From contig NZ_CALMAT010000118.1 of assembly GCF_937859865.1 (NCBI RefSeq), positions 71,557-118,277 on the forward strand: a stretch of DNA of 46,721 nt. Direction: 5' to 3'. The position numbers were made by a program, and so were the translations under genes. Below the pieces are notes generated by a model. The model made no database searches. It saw nothing but the letters and a program-made list of their open reading frames with translations, and was not told the DNA's origin. Numbering within the stretch: the first letter of the stretch is position 1; each line of letters begins with the position of its first letter. This document shows, one piece after another, positions 16,168 to 25,554 of the stretch. This DNA is from an uncultured Mucilaginibacter sp. Lineage in GTDB: Bacteria > Bacteroidota > Bacteroidia > Sphingobacteriales > Sphingobacteriaceae.

Positions 16168-16749
16168 ATGATGAAAGAACTTGTTTTTGTAACCAACAAT
16201 GCGCATAAAGTTGAAGAAGTTGCACACGCGGTTGGCAATCGGTTTAAAATATTAAGCCTGAAAGATTTGGGTTTTGAAGAAGAAATTGAAGAAACCGGAA
16301 CCACTTTTAAAGAAAATGCTTCGATCAAAACACAACGGATTTATCAGCAATACAACCTGGATTGCTTCGCAGATGACAGCGGTTTGGAAATTGCAGCTTT
16401 AAATGGCGATCCCGGCGTTTTTTCTGCACGATATGCCGGCGAACATGGAAACCATCAGGCCAATATTGAGCGTGTTTTGGAGCAATTGGAAGATGAGAAA
16501 AACCGTAAAGCACAATTTAAAACCGTTGTTTCTTTGATTTGGAAAGGACAGGAACACTGGTTTGAAGGCGTAGTTACCGGCACCATTCGTACAAAAATCT
16601 CCGGGAATGGTGGTTTTGGTTATGATCCGATTTTTCAGCCTGATGGTTATCCGATCTCTTTTGCTGAAATGCCTTTGGAAGAAAAAAACAAAATCAGCCA
16701 TCGCGGAAAAGCCATGGTGCAACTGATTGCGTTTCTGCAACAACAATAA
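16168..16749 (+). CDS. rdgB: Non-canonical purine NTP pyrophosphatase (ITPase/RdgB)
   Basis: The Ham1/RdgB family protein, 193 residues from the ATG at 16168 (an ATG at 16171 is equally possible), hydrolyses dITP, XTP and ITP to monophosphates and so cleans the nucleotide pool. Family motifs are LVFVTNNAHKVEEV (the usual TxNxxK), EIEETGTTFKENASIKT, CFADDSGLEIAALNGDPGVFSARYAG and GNGGFGYDPIFQPDG...SHRGKAM. The genes start two bases after the preceding stop, so it is in an operon with the hypothetical gene. A dispersed repeat and a strong terminator follow. Confidence 0.95.
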   Translation: MMKELVFVTNNAHKVEEVAHAVGNRFKILSLKDLGFEEEIEETGTTFKENASIKTQRIYQQYNLDCFADDSGLEIAALNGDPGVFSARYAGEHGNHQANIERVLEQLEDEKNRKAQFKTVVSLIWKGQEHWFEGVVTGTIRTKISGNGGFGYDPIFQPDGYPISFAEMPLEEKNKISHRGKAMVQLIAFLQQQ

Positions 16750-16755
16750 AACCCA

Positions 16756-16781
16756 ATGCTTCTTTTACCGGCATAAAAAAA
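16756..16781 (+). repeat. Dispersed element, copy 16
   Basis: It reads ATGCTTCTTTTA, CCGGCA, TAAAAAAA, seven bases after the rdgB stop, and runs straight into the terminator stem. Confidence 0.85.
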
Positions 16782-16814
16782 GCGCTTTCGGGATTTTCTC
16801 CCAAAAGCGCTTTT
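16775..16814. terminator. Bidirectional terminator between rdgB and dnaK
   Basis: AAAAGCGCTTT (16778-16788) pairs with AAAGCGCTTTT (16804-16814). An inner GGGA/TCCC extends the stem. It serves both convergent genes. Confidence 0.85.
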
Positions 16815-16834
16815 CAATTTATATCAGTTTAAAC

Positions 16835-18754
16835 TTATTTTACTTCTTCAAAGTCAACATCAGTTACAGAATCGGCTTCGCTTCCTGCTGCTTGGCCGGC
16901 GTTTGCGCTACCATCAGCAGTTGGCCCGCCTTGTGTACCTGCGCCGCCATCTTGCGTAGCTTTATACATTTCTTCTGATGCTGCATTCCATGCGGTTTGC
17001 AGTTCTGTTTGGGCTGCGTCCATATCAGCTACGTTTTTAGCGGCATAAGCTGTTTTTAGCTTGGCCAAACCAGCTTCAATCGGTGCTTTTTTATCAGCAG
17101 AAATTTTATCGCCGTATTCCTTCAATTGTTTTTCTGTCGAGAAGATCAAAGCATCGGCAGCGTTCAATTTTTCAACTTCTTCTTTTGCTTTTTTATCGGC
17201 TTCGGCATTGGCTTCGGCTTCGTCTTTCATTTTCTTAATATCAGCATCAGTTAAGCCGGAAGAAGCTTCGATACGGATTTTTTGCTCTTTGCCGGTTGCT
17301 TTATCTTTTGCAGATACATTTAGGATACCGTTTGCATCAATATCAAAAGTAACTTCAACTTGCGGAATGCCGCGAGGTGCAGCAGGAATTCCGTCTAAGT
17401 GAAAACGGCCGATGGTGCGGTTTTGGGCAGCCATTGGGCGTTCGCCTTGCAAAATATGGATTTCTACCGAAGGCTGGTTATCAGAAGCCGTAGAAAAAGT
17501 TTCTGATTTTTTAGACGGGATTGTTGTGTTTGCATCAATCAGCTTCGTCATCACGCCACCCATTGTTTCGATACCTAAAGAAAGCGGAGTAACATCCAGC
17601 AACAACACATCTTTTACTTCTCCGGTTAACACACCACCTTGGATTGCAGCGCCAATAGCCACCACTTCATCCGGGTTTACACCTTTTGAAGGTGCTTTTC
17701 CAAAAAACTTTTCAACAGCTTCCTGGATTGCAGGGATACGGGTTGAACCACCAACCAGGATAATTTCGTCAATATCTGAAGTACTGTAACCGGCATTTTT
17801 TAATGCAGTACGGCAAGGTTCGATAGTACGTTTAATCAAACTATCAGCCAATTGCTCAAATTTTGCACGAGTCAAAGTTTTTACCAGGTGCTTTGGCATA
17901 CCATCAGCAGCGGTAATATAAGGCAAGTTGATTTCGGTTTGCGCAGTGCTTGATAACTCAACTTTGGCTTTTTCGGCTGCTTCTTTTAAGCGTTGCAAAG
18001 CCATCGGGTCTTTACGCAGATCTATGCCTTCGTCGCTTTTAAATTCATCGGCAAGCCAGTCTATGATTACCTGGTCAAAGTCATCTCCGCCCAAATGTGT
18101 ATCGCCATCGGTTGATTTTACTTCGAATACGCCATCGCCTAACTCTAACACAGAAACGTCATGTGTACCGCCACCGCAGTCAAACACCACGATTTTCATG
18201 TCTTTGTGCGCTTTGTCCAAACCATAAGCCAAAGCAGCAGCAGTTGGCTCGTTGATGATACGACGAACTTTTAAACCGGCAATTTCGCCTGCTTCTTTCG
18301 TAGCTTGGCGTTGTGCATCATTAAAATATGCAGGAACGGTAATAACCGCTTCTGTTACTTCGGTCCCTAAAAAATCTTCAGCCGTTTTCTTCATTTTCTG
18401 AAGGATCATTGCTGAAATTTCCTGTGGGGTATAATTACGGTCTCCGATAACGATCCTTGGTGTGTTGCCATCACCTTTAACCACTTTATACGGAACGCGT
18501 TCAATTTCTTTGGTAACTTCGTTAAACTGGTTTCCCATAAAGCGTTTAATCGAAGAAATGGTTTTTGTAGGGTTTGTAATTGCCTGGCGTTTAGCAGGAT
18601 CGCCTACTTTGCGTTCGCCATTATCTACAAATGCCACAACGGAAGGAGTGGTGCGTTTACCTTCGCTATTAGCAATAACAACAGGTTCGTTACCTTCCAT
18701 TACTGCCACGCAGGAATTTGTTGTTCCTAAGTCAATTCCAATAATTTTAGCCAT
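16835..18754 (-). CDS. dnaK: Molecular chaperone DnaK (Hsp70)
   Basis: The 639-residue Hsp70 folds and protects proteins using ATP. The nucleotide-binding domain starts with [16 protein letters not shown] and contains [17 protein letters not shown], the linker-adjacent [22 protein letters not shown] and [10 protein letters not shown]. The substrate-binding domain and helical lid follow. The C-terminus is Gly/Gln/Ala-rich and ends DVDFEEVK, the EEVD-like tail of bacterial DnaK. No dnaJ or grpE is in the window. Upstream are a candidate sigma-54 promoter and a TGACA dyad. Confidence 0.98.
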   Translation of the reverse strand: MAKIIGIDLGTTNSCVAVMEGNEPVVIANSEGKRTTPSVVAFVDNGERKVGDPAKRQAITNPTKTISSIKRFMGNQFNEVTKEIERVPYKVVKGDGNTPRIVIGDRNYTPQEISAMILQKMKKTAEDFLGTEVTEAVITVPAYFNDAQRQATKEAGEIAGLKVRRIINEPTAAALAYGLDKAHKDMKIVVFDCGGGTHDVSVLELGDGVFEVKSTDGDTHLGGDDFDQVIIDWLADEFKSDEGIDLRKDPMALQRLKEAAEKAKVELSSTAQTEINLPYITAADGMPKHLVKTLTRAKFEQLADSLIKRTIEPCRTALKNAGYSTSDIDEIILVGGSTRIPAIQEAVEKFFGKAPSKGVNPDEVVAIGAAIQGGVLTGEVKDVLLLDVTPLSLGIETMGGVMTKLIDANTTIPSKKSETFSTASDNQPSVEIHILQGERPMAAQNRTIGRFHLDGIPAAPRGIPQVEVTFDIDANGILNVSAKDKATGKEQKIRIEASSGLTDADIKKMKDEAEANAEADKKAKEEVEKLNAADALIFSTEKQLKEYGDKISADKKAPIEAGLAKLKTAYAAKNVADMDAAQTELQTAWNAASEEMYKATQDGGAGTQGGPTADGSANAGQAAGSEADSVTDVDFEEVK

Positions 18755-18806
18755 AATATGATTGATTTTTATTTTAATTTTCGCTTAATAATTCTAATCT
18801 TATTGA

Positions 18807-18822
18807 ACAAGCTATGTGCCAA
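18807..18822 (-). promoter_or_regulatory. Candidate sigma-54 promoter of dnaK
   Basis: The minus strand reads TTGGCAC, ATAGC, TTGT. The -24 GG and the -12 G are ten bases apart, as in sigma-54 promoters (TGGCAC-N5-TTGC), although the -12 dinucleotide is GT instead of GC. Transcription would start about 40 bases before the dnaK ATG. No good TAnnTTTG promoter is visible in the same gap. Confidence 0.5.
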
Positions 18823-18855
18823 GCAGCACAATTATTCTTATTAAGTATTTGCTGA

Positions 18856-18869
18856 CAGGTTTTTACCTG
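18856..18869. promoter_or_regulatory. Small dyad upstream of dnaK
   Basis: CAGGT and ACCTG flank four T residues. It lies between the candidate sigma-54 promoter and the TGACA palindrome. It could be an activator site, but it is short. Confidence 0.25.
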
Positions 18870-18898
18870 GATTTAACACATAAGAAGGATTTTTAGAA

Positions 18899-18911
18899 TG
18901 ACATCCTGTCA
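18899..18911. promoter_or_regulatory. TGACA-TCC-TGTCA palindrome, candidate activator site for dnaK
   Basis: This perfect 5-3-5 inverted repeat lies about 80 bases upstream of the -24 element, a normal place for a sigma-54 enhancer-binding protein. It may control heat-shock expression of dnaK; that is inference. Confidence 0.45.
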
Positions 18912-18950
18912 TATTTATTACAACCTTTGGTTAAATACATACTATAACAT

Positions 18951-18976
18951 CAATTTTATGGGGGTAAAAGAAGCAT
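18951..18976 (-). repeat. Dispersed element, copy 17 (left arm of perfect hairpin)
   Basis: The minus strand reads ATGCTTCTTTTA, CCCCCA, TAAAATTG. Together with copy 18 it makes a perfect 24-bp stem with a three-base loop. Confidence 0.9.
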
Positions 18977-18981
18977 CGTTG

Positions 18982-19007
18982 ATGCTTCTTTTACCCCCAT
19001 AAAAAAA
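18982..19007 (+). repeat. Dispersed element, copy 18 (right arm of perfect hairpin)
   Basis: It reads ATGCTTCTTTTA, CCCCCA, TAAAAAAA. The variable middle is the exact complement of that of copy 17, so the pair probably arose by gene conversion or inverted duplication. Confidence 0.9.
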
Positions 19008-19033
19008 GCCCTGATTAAAACCAGGGCTTTTTT
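19001..19033. terminator. Terminator of the alpha (rplQ) operon
   Basis: GCCCTG and CAGGGC with flanking A and T runs form an 11-bp stem over an eight-base loop, 26 bases after the rplQ stop. It ends the S10-spc-alpha transcript and also points back at dnaK. Confidence 0.9.
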
Positions 19034-19058
19034 ATCCTTTAATCAGGACAAATTTTAT

Positions 19059-19619
19059 TTACAATTCTTCGTCTGGCGCTAAGGGTTCACCTGCTGATGA
19101 AGGATCAGGAATTGGTGTAGCCGGCGTGCTTTGATCTACTGGAGAATCAATGCCGCCTTCCGGCGAATTTACATTGCCATCAGCTTTGTTGCCACGGCCA
19201 GAACCACGACGACGGGTTGATTTCTTTTCTGTTGCTGCTGCATTTCCTTTGGTATAAACGGTATTGTAATCTACCAATTCGATGATAGCCATTTCAGCAT
19301 TATCGCCTAAACGGTTTTCCATTTTTACGATACGCGTGTAACCGCCTGGGCGCGTAGCAATTTTTTCGGCTACTTCGCGAAATAAAATGGTTAACGTTTC
19401 TTTATCTTTTAAGTAACTAAAAACAGTACGACGGGAATGTGTAGTATCATTTTTAGATTTGGTCAATAAAGGCTCAACATACATACGCAAAGCTTTTGCT
19501 TTAGCCAATGTTGTAGTGATGCGCTTATGCAAAATAAGCGAAGAAGCCATGTTTGCCAGCATCGCTTTGCGATGGCTGTCGGTGCGGCCTAAATGGTTTA
19601 CTTTTTTTCCGTGTCTCAT
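19059..19619 (-). CDS. rplQ: 50S ribosomal protein L17
   Basis: This 186-residue large-subunit protein is the last gene of the ribosomal run. The core ([42 protein letters not shown]) is standard. The C-terminal extension of about 55 residues contains a basic [15 protein letters not shown] stretch followed by an acidic Pro/Ser/Asp tail; long L17 tails are normal in Bacteroidetes. About 100 bases separate it from rpoA. Confidence 0.97.
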   Translation of the reverse strand: MRHGKKVNHLGRTDSHRKAMLANMASSLILHKRITTTLAKAKALRMYVEPLLTKSKNDTTHSRRTVFSYLKDKETLTILFREVAEKIATRPGGYTRIVKMENRLGDNAEMAIIELVDYNTVYTKGNAAATEKKSTRRRGSGRGNKADGNVNSPEGGIDSPVDQSTPATPIPDPSSAGEPLAPDEEL

Positions 19620-19720
19620 TGTTTATTTGTTTTTGCACGTGCATACCGTTGGGTGATGGTTCAAACCCTCGGAATTATGCCAATGGATTAATTTAATCCG
19701 TTCCTTTTCAGGCACCGGTT

Positions 19721-20713
19721 TTATTCTTCGTCTAATTTGTATTTTGAAAGGTTCATGCCAAAAGATAAGCCTTTTGATTTCACCAGATCCTGAATTTCGG
19801 TCAACGATTTTTTACCGAAGTTTCTAAATTTCAACATATCGGCAACATCATAAGAAACCAATTCTGCCAAAGTGCGGATGTCGGCTGCTTTTAAGCAATT
19901 TAAAGCCCTTACAGAAAGGTCAAGATCAACCAATTCCGTTTTCAGAATTTTGCGCATATGCAGAATTTCCTCGTCAACTTCTTTGGTTTCTTCTTTGGTT
20001 TGCGCTTCCAGCATCATGTTTTCATCCGAGAACAACATAAAATGTTGGATCAAAATTTTTGCAGCTTCTTTTAAAGCATCCTCCGGATGGATCGAACCAT
20101 CAGTTGCAATATCCAAAACCAATTTTTCGTAATCGGTTTTTTGTTCAACACGGTAGTTTTCGATCACGTATTTTACGTTTTTTATCGGGGTAAAAATAGA
20201 ATCTACTGCGATAACACCTACAACAGCATCTGCATTTTTATTCTCTTCACTTGGAACGTAACCTCTACCTTTGGCAACTGTAAATTCAATTTCTAAAGTT
20301 ACAGAAGAATCCATGTTGCAGATCACCAACTCTGGGTTTAAAACACTGAAGTTATTGGAAAACTTGGTAATATCACCGGCTTTAAAACTATCCTGACCAT
20401 TGATGATGACAAATATCTTTTCATTATCACCAGAATCACCTGTTTTTTTGAAACGAACCTGCTTTAAGTTTAGGATGATTTCGGTAACATCTTCAACAAC
20501 GCCTTTCATTGTTGAAAACTCGTGGGTAACCCCGGAAAAACGAACGGAGGTAATTGCATAACCTTCTAACGAAGAAAGCAAAATACGACGTAAAGCATTA
20601 CCGATAGTGATACCGAAACCTGGTTCTAAAGGACGAAATTCAAACGTGCCGTCAGAATCATTTGATTTCTGCATGATCACCTTATCTGGTTTTTGAAATG
20701 CTAATATGGCCAT
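19721..20713 (-). CDS. rpoA: DNA-directed RNA polymerase subunit alpha
   Basis: The 330-residue alpha subunit dimerises to start polymerase assembly. The N-terminal domain ([30 protein letters not shown]) spans residues 1 to about 230. The linker and C-terminal domain ([45 protein letters not shown]) end the protein. A small hairpin sits in the gap to rpsD. Confidence 0.98.
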   Translation of the reverse strand: MAILAFQKPDKVIMQKSNDSDGTFEFRPLEPGFGITIGNALRRILLSSLEGYAITSVRFSGVTHEFSTMKGVVEDVTEIILNLKQVRFKKTGDSGDNEKIFVIINGQDSFKAGDITKFSNNFSVLNPELVICNMDSSVTLEIEFTVAKGRGYVPSEENKNADAVVGVIAVDSIFTPIKNVKYVIENYRVEQKTDYEKLVLDIATDGSIHPEDALKEAAKILIQHFMLFSDENMMLEAQTKEETKEVDEEILHMRKILKTELVDLDLSVRALNCLKAADIRTLAELVSYDVADMLKFRNFGKKSLTEIQDLVKSKGLSFGMNLSKYKLDEE

Positions 20714-20759
20714 TTATATACTATTAGTTATGTTTGAATGATTAAATTGAAAACGTAAA

Positions 20760-20778
20760 AACCGGCTGTTTGCCGGTT
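20760..20778. other. Hairpin between rpsD and rpoA
   Basis: AACCGGC and GCCGGTT form a 7-bp GC-rich stem with a five-base loop. It lacks a following T tract on the minus strand, so it is more likely an RNA-processing or stability element than a terminator. Confidence 0.45.
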
Positions 20779-20797
20779 ATATTACATCATCATAATA

Positions 20798-21406
20798 TTA
20801 TTTAGAGTAAAGCTCGACGATGAGGTTTTCCTTGATATTTTCAGGAATTTCATCGCGCTGCGGATAGTTCAGAAATTTACCCGACAAGTTATTCGGGTCC
20901 CATTCCAACCAGCTAAACTTATTGATCCTTCTTCCGGATACCGTATTGGTAATAGCCTCTAAAGATTTAGATTTTTCGCGGACAGAAATAACGTCGCCAG
21001 CTTTTAAAGAGTAAGACGGAATGTTAACCACCATATTATTAACATTGATATGTTTGTGGCTAACTAATTGGCGTGCTGCTGAACGTGTTGGTGCCATGCC
21101 TAAACGATACACCGCATTGTCCAAACGAGCTTCTAATAATTTCAAAAGCATTTCTCCCGTAACGCCTACGCTACTAGAGGCTTTATGAAATAAATTTTCA
21201 AACTGGCGCTCTAATACACCATAAGTGTATTTAACTTTTTGCTTTTCCATCAACTGTACTGCATACTCGGATTGCTTACCTCTTCTTTTAGAGGTTCCAT
21301 GCATGCCAGGAGGATAATTCTTTTTTTCTAATGCTTTGTCAGGACCAAAAATTGGTTCTCTAAATCTTCTTGCAATTTTGGACTTGGGTCCGGTGTATCT
21401 GGCCAT
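20798..21406 (-). CDS. rpsD: 30S ribosomal protein S4
   Basis: The 202-residue S4 is a primary 16S rRNA binder and small-subunit assembly protein. It has the S4 RNA-binding domain ([33 protein letters not shown]). The N-terminal zinc cysteines found in some lineages are absent. It lies between rpsK and rpoA as in most bacteria. Confidence 0.98.
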   Translation of the reverse strand: MARYTGPKSKIARRFREPIFGPDKALEKKNYPPGMHGTSKRRGKQSEYAVQLMEKQKVKYTYGVLERQFENLFHKASSSVGVTGEMLLKLLEARLDNAVYRLGMAPTRSAARQLVSHKHINVNNMVVNIPSYSLKAGDVISVREKSKSLEAITNTVSGRRINKFSWLEWDPNNLSGKFLNYPQRDEIPENIKENLIVELYSK

Positions 21407-21468
21407 TTTTGTTTTTTTAAAGTATCAGTATAAAAACAGTACTGAATCTTAGCTTTAAAATCGGTTAA

Positions 21469-21858
21469 TTAAACTCTTCTTCTTTTAGATGGGCGGCATC
21501 CATTGTGCGGCATAGGCGTAATATCGCGGATGGTAGTTACTTCAATACCTGAAGTTTGCAAAGTACGAATAGCAGACTCACGCCCTGCGCCCGGCCCTTT
21601 TACAAAAACTTCAACTTTGCGTAAACCTAAATCATGCGCTGTTTTGGCACAGTCAGCGGCAGCTTGTCCGGCTGCGTAAGGAGTGTTCTTTTTAGAGCCT
21701 TTAAAACCCATCTTTCCTGCCGAAGACCAAGAAATAGCTTGTCCGTTATTGTTGGTTAACGTAACAATAATATTGTTGAAAGTAGCATTGATATGTGCTT
21801 GGCCAACTGGCTCGATCACAACAATGCGCTTTTTGGTAACTTTTTTAGCTTTAGCCAT
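21469..21858 (-). CDS. rpsK: 30S ribosomal protein S11
   Basis: The 129-residue platform protein of the small subunit has the conserved [15 protein letters not shown] and [14 protein letters not shown]...[19 protein letters not shown] lysine-rich N-terminus precedes the core. Confidence 0.98.
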   Translation of the reverse strand: MAKAKKVTKKRIVVIEPVGQAHINATFNNIIVTLTNNNGQAISWSSAGKMGFKGSKKNTPYAAGQAAADCAKTAHDLGLRKVEVFVKGPGAGRESAIRTLQTSGIEVTTIRDITPMPHNGCRPSKRRRV

Positions 21859-21918
21859 TTTATTGATTGAAAATTAACAGCTTATTTACTAAACCAAAAA
21901 GCTGTTAACAATTAATGA

Positions 21919-22296
21919 TTACTTAGTAACTTTTTTCTTGTTAGCTACAGTCTTACGTTTTCCTTTTCGTGTACGTGAATTGTTTTTGGTACGTTGTCCC
22001 CTTAAAGGTAAACCTTTACGATGACGAGTTCCTCTGTAGCAGCCGATGTCCATTAAACGCTTAATGTTTAATTGAACTTCAGAACGCAATGATCCTTCGA
22101 CCTTGATTTGGTCATTGATAATCCCTCGGATAGCTGTTAGCTGTTCGTCAGACCAATCCTGAACTTTCACACTAAAATCAATGCCAGCCTGGGTCAAAAT
22201 ATTTTGAGCGGTAGATCTGCCGATTCCAAAAATATAAGTTAAACCAATCTCGCCTCTTTTGTTTCTTGGTAAATCAATACCTGCAATCCTTGCCAT
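21919..22296 (-). CDS. rpsM: 30S ribosomal protein S13
   Basis: The 125-residue head protein contacts the P-site tRNA. It shows [25 protein letters not shown] and the [25 protein letters not shown] tail. Its basic C-terminus is typical. A dispersed repeat lies directly upstream, between it and rpmJ. Confidence 0.98.
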   Translation of the reverse strand: MARIAGIDLPRNKRGEIGLTYIFGIGRSTAQNILTQAGIDFSVKVQDWSDEQLTAIRGIINDQIKVEGSLRSEVQLNIKRLMDIGCYRGTRHRKGLPLRGQRTKNNSRTRKGKRKTVANKKKVTK

Positions 22297-22305
22297 ATTT
22301 TATTT

Positions 22306-22331
22306 AATATTTAGCCTGTTAAAAGAAGTAT
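22306..22331 (-). repeat. Dispersed element, copy 19 (between rpmJ and rpsM)
   Basis: The minus strand reads ATACTTCTTTTA, ACAGGC, TAAATATT. It lies ten bases upstream of the rpsM start, one of only two clear copies inside the ribosomal operon. Confidence 0.65.
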
Positions 22332-22359
22332 CTTGACTATTCTTTACAGGAAACCTAAT

Positions 22360-22476
22360 TTATCCCTGACGTTGTTTAAACTTTGGGTTTTTCTTGTTGA
22401 TTACGTAAAGCTTTCCTTTACGGCGTATGATCTTACAATCTGCGCTTCTCTTTTTAATAGATGCCCTAACTTTCAT
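22360..22476 (-). CDS. rpmJ: 50S ribosomal protein L36
   Basis: This small gene encodes 38 residues, [20 protein letters not shown] to KQRQG. It has only one cysteine (Cys14), so it is the C-minus, zinc-free form. It sits in its usual place between infA and rpsM, and starts two bases before the infA stop codon ends upstream. Confidence 0.95.
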   Translation of the reverse strand: MKVRASIKKRSADCKIIRRKGKLYVINKKNPKFKQRQG

Positions 22477-22477
22477 T

Positions 22478-22696
22478 TTATTTGTATCTATAAGTGATCC
22501 TACCTTTTGTTAAATCATAAGGACTCATCTCTAATTTCACCCGGTCTCCAGGCAAAATTTTGATATAATGCATCCGCATTTTACCAGATATGTGAGCAAT
22601 TATTTCATGCCCATTCTCTAATTCTACACGAAACATAGCATTAGATAATGCCTCTTTTATTACACCGTCTTGTTCAATTGAGGCTTGTTTAGCCAT
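22478..22696 (-). CDS. infA: Translation initiation factor IF-1
   Basis: The 72-residue OB-fold factor binds the ribosomal A site during initiation. The sequence ([20 protein letters not shown], then [41 protein letters not shown]-like end) is standard apart from family-level variation. Confidence 0.98.
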   Translation of the reverse strand: MAKQASIEQDGVIKEALSNAMFRVELENGHEIIAHISGKMRMHYIKILPGDRVKLEMSPYDLTKGRITYRYK

Positions 22697-22759
22697 ATTT
22701 TATTGATTTCTACTTCGTTGTCTATTTTTGAAGCGGGATGCAAAATTAACAATTTTTTG

Positions 22760-23551
22760 TTAAGTATTATTTTTTTCTTTTAAAACTTTTTCAATGTAAT
22801 CGAAGGAGGTTAAAATATCTGCTTTCCCCTTTTTTACAGCAACCGTATGCTCATAATGGGCAGAAGGTTTACCGTCAGAAGTAGAAATTGTCCAGCCATC
22901 ATCCCAAAATCTTACACTGGCACGTCCGGCGTTTATCATAGGTTCAATGGCAATCACCATTCCTTCTTCCAGTTTGATTCCCGAACCTCTTTTGCCATAA
23001 TTAGGAACATCCGGCTTTTCATGCAATTTAGTACCAACACCATGGCCAACTAATTCTTTTACCACACCAAAATGAAATTTCTCAGCATGTTCCTGAACTG
23101 CATAACTAACATCACCGATCCGCATTCCGGGTACTGCTTTTGATATGCCCAATTCCAAACATTCCATCGTAACCTGCATCAATTTCCTGATCTCTTCACT
23201 CGGTTCACCAACTGAAAAAGTATAAGCGGAATCACCATAATATTTATTCATAACAACACCACAATCAACAGAAATAATATCGCCTGGAACCAACTCATAT
23301 TTCCCAGGAAAACCATGCACCACTTGGTTGTTTGGAGAAATACATAAAGAAAAAGGGAAACCATTGTAATTCAAAAAAGCAGGAACACCGCCATGATCAC
23401 GAATGAAAGTTTCAGCCGCTTTATTCAGTTCTATTGTCTTAATTCCCGGTCTGATTAATTTTGCAATTTCTCCAAGGGTTTTAGAAACCAGTTGACAGCT
23501 TAACCGTATTAGTTCAATTTCTTCTGGTGTTCTATAATTAATCTTGGGCAT
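22760..23551 (-). CDS. map: Type I methionine aminopeptidase
   Basis: The 263-residue metalloenzyme removes the initiator methionine from nascent proteins. Metal ligands are seen in DIISVDCGVVMNKYYGDSAYTF, GHGVGTKLHEKPDVPNYG and VIAIEPMINAG, with a final ...HYEHTVAV. It lies between secY and infA, the usual order in this phylum. Confidence 0.97.
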   Translation of the reverse strand: MPKINYRTPEEIELIRLSCQLVSKTLGEIAKLIRPGIKTIELNKAAETFIRDHGGVPAFLNYNGFPFSLCISPNNQVVHGFPGKYELVPGDIISVDCGVVMNKYYGDSAYTFSVGEPSEEIRKLMQVTMECLELGISKAVPGMRIGDVSYAVQEHAEKFHFGVVKELVGHGVGTKLHEKPDVPNYGKRGSGIKLEEGMVIAIEPMINAGRASVRFWDDGWTISTSDGKPSAHYEHTVAVKKGKADILTSFDYIEKVLKEKNNT

Positions 23552-23567
23552 TCTTTCCTACCAAAAA

Positions 23568-24911
23568 TTAAATTGCAGGAGGTGTTGTCCCAGCAGCAAC
23601 AGGAATAGCAGTACGTCCTTTGATCCGGCCTGTTTTCATCAAGCCATCATAATGACGCATCAATAAATGACTTTCAATTTGTTGCAAAGTATCTAAAACC
23701 ACACCAACTAAGATGATTAAGGAAGTTCCACCGAAAAACCTGGAAAACTGGCTATTTACACCTAATTTTGATGCTATTGCAGGTATGATTGCTACGATGG
23801 CAAGAAAAATTGACCCAGGTAAAGTTATTCTGGAAATTACTGCGTCAATGTACTCTGAAGTTGTAATACCTGGTTTTACACCCGGAATAAAGCCCTGGTT
23901 CTTTTTCATATCGTCAGCCATTTGGTTAGGGTTAACCGTAATTGCTGTGTAGAAATAAGTAAAAAGGATAATCAGAATGGCAAAAATAATATTGTGCGTA
24001 AAAGAAGTATAGTCAGAAACTGCCATTAAAAAACCATTAGATGCAGCGTTTGGAAAAAACGAAGCAACGGTAGCCGGAATAAACATCAAAGCCTGCGCAA
24101 AAATAATTGGCATAACACCTGCCGCAGTAACTTTAAGCGGGATATATTGTCGAACACCACCATATTGTTTGTTGCCCACAATTCGCTTAGCATATTGAAC
24201 AGCAATTTTTCGTGTTCCCTGAACGATTAAAATTGTAAACATCACTACGGCAACCAAAGCCACAATTTCAATTAAAAACGCTATTGGACCGCCGTTTCCG
24301 CTAATGCGGGAAGTAAATTCTGACAGGATACCAAAAGGAAGCTGTGCAATAATACCAACCATAATGATTAGTGAAATTCCGTTTCCAATTCCTTTATCTG
24401 TAATTTTTTCGCCTAACCACATTACAAACAACGTACCGGCAGTCAATACAAAAACTGAAGAAATGGTAAACAAAGGCTCTCCAAATAATTTAGCTTCAGA
24501 CGGGATCTGTGATTTAACATAACCGATTGCCTGAAGTGCAGTAATAAATATAGTTAAATAACGTGTCCACTGGTTAATCTTGTTTCGGCCGCTTTCCCCC
24601 TCCTTTTGCAATTTTTGGAAATAAGGAACAGCTATACCCAACAGTTGCATTACGATTGATGCAGAAATATAAGGCATTACGCCTAAGGCAAAAATAGAAG
24701 ACCTTGAAAAAGAGCCTCCAGCAAACATATTTAATAAACCTAAAACCCCTTCTCTTGCCTTTTGTGAATCAATTGCATTAGCATCAACCCCTGGGATAGT
24801 GATAAAAGAACCAATACGGTATATTAAAAGAAATAAGAGTGTGTTGATGATACGCACTCTTAAATCGTCAATTTTCCAAATGTTGGAAAGCGTGTTGAAG
24901 AATTTCTTCAT
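23568..24911 (-). CDS. secY: Protein translocase subunit SecY
   Basis: The 447-residue protein has ten transmembrane helices and forms the Sec channel. Characteristic segments are RIGSFITIPGVDA, GVMPYISASIVMQLL, GIGNGISLIIMVGI and KKNQGFIPGVKPG. An unusual stretch, SDYTSFTHNIIFA, is encoded around 23985-24010 where the DNA carries the core of the dispersed repeat; this match is weak. Confidence 0.98.
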   Translation of the reverse strand: MKKFFNTLSNIWKIDDLRVRIINTLLFLLIYRIGSFITIPGVDANAIDSQKAREGVLGLLNMFAGGSFSRSSIFALGVMPYISASIVMQLLGIAVPYFQKLQKEGESGRNKINQWTRYLTIFITALQAIGYVKSQIPSEAKLFGEPLFTISSVFVLTAGTLFVMWLGEKITDKGIGNGISLIIMVGIIAQLPFGILSEFTSRISGNGGPIAFLIEIVALVAVVMFTILIVQGTRKIAVQYAKRIVGNKQYGGVRQYIPLKVTAAGVMPIIFAQALMFIPATVASFFPNAASNGFLMAVSDYTSFTHNIIFAILIILFTYFYTAITVNPNQMADDMKKNQGFIPGVKPGITTSEYIDAVISRITLPGSIFLAIVAIIPAIASKLGVNSQFSRFFGGTSLIILVGVVLDTLQQIESHLLMRHYDGLMKTGRIKGRTAIPVAAGTTPPAI

Positions 24912-24917
24912 TGAAAT

Positions 24918-25364
24918 TTATAACTTAACGGTAGATCCACCCGCAGATTCTATTGCTTTTTGTGCTATAGCTGTAAAAGCATGTGCTTTCACTTCTAACT
25001 TAGCTTTTAATTCGCCACGTCCTAATATTTTTACCAGGTCGTTCCGGGATACCAAACCATGCGTTTTTAAAGCATCGAAATCTATTGCAGATAAATTAAA
25101 TTTTTCTACTAGTTCCTGCAAAACGTCTAAGTTAATCCCGATGTATTCTTTACGGTTAGGGTTTTTAAATCCTACCTTCGGAACCCGACGTTGCAAAGGC
25201 ATTTGTCCGCCTTCGAAACCTACTTTTGATGAAGTACCGGAACGTGAACCTGCACCTTTATGTCCGCGGGTCGAAGTTCCGCCACGTCCGGAACCCGTAC
25301 CTCTACCAATACGTTTTCTTGTTTTCGTAGAGCCTACTGCTGGTTTTAAGTTACTTAAATTCAT
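24918..25364 (-). CDS. rplO: 50S ribosomal protein L15
   Basis: The 148-residue protein begins MNLSNLKPAVGSTKTRKRIG with the glycine/arginine-rich RGTGSGRGGTSTRGHKGAGSRSG. It ends six bases before secY. Confidence 0.98.
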   Translation of the reverse strand: MNLSNLKPAVGSTKTRKRIGRGTGSGRGGTSTRGHKGAGSRSGTSSKVGFEGGQMPLQRRVPKVGFKNPNRKEYIGINLDVLQELVEKFNLSAIDFDALKTHGLVSRNDLVKILGRGELKAKLEVKAHAFTAIAQKAIESAGGSTVKL

Positions 25365-25368
25365 AATA

Positions 25369-25548
25369 TTAAATATTTTCTACGGCTACCAAATGATTTA
25401 CTGTGCGAACCATGCCAATAATGGCACTGTTGGCTTCTACCTCAACGCTTTGGCTGATTTTTCTTAGACCTAAAGCTTTCATGGTTAGTTTTTGGCGTTC
25501 GCTTCTATCGATAACGCTTTTTACCTGTGTTATTTTTATCTTAGCCAT
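25369..25548 (-). CDS. rpmD: 50S ribosomal protein L30
   Basis: The protein has 59 residues, MAKIKITQVKSVIDRSERQK to HLVAVENI. The pattern of KITQVKS, QKLTMKALGLRKI and GMVRTVNHLV is the L30 signature. It lies in its conserved place between rpsE and rplO. Confidence 0.96.
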   Translation of the reverse strand: MAKIKITQVKSVIDRSERQKLTMKALGLRKISQSVEVEANSAIIGMVRTVNHLVAVENI

Positions 25549-25554
25549 GTTGTA

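Noticed and set aside
17945-17995. GCTGCTTCTTTTAAGCG in dnaK
   Set aside because: It codes for the expected LKEAAEKAK helix; the second half of the repeat is missing.
20157-20200. TTTTTTATCGGGGTAAAAATAG in rpoA
   Set aside because: It resembles the middle of the element but encodes the normal [10 protein letters not shown] segment of the alpha subunit, and lacks the GCTTC core.
21425-21441. AGTATAAAAACAGTACT between rpsK and rpsD
   Set aside because: It has the variant core but no matching second half; too short to call.
23985-24010. Core of the dispersed repeat (TAAAAGAAGTAT) inside secY
   Set aside because: Only the core matches; the AT-rich half does not follow the consensus. It encodes DYTSFTH in a variable loop and could be chance, so it was not counted.
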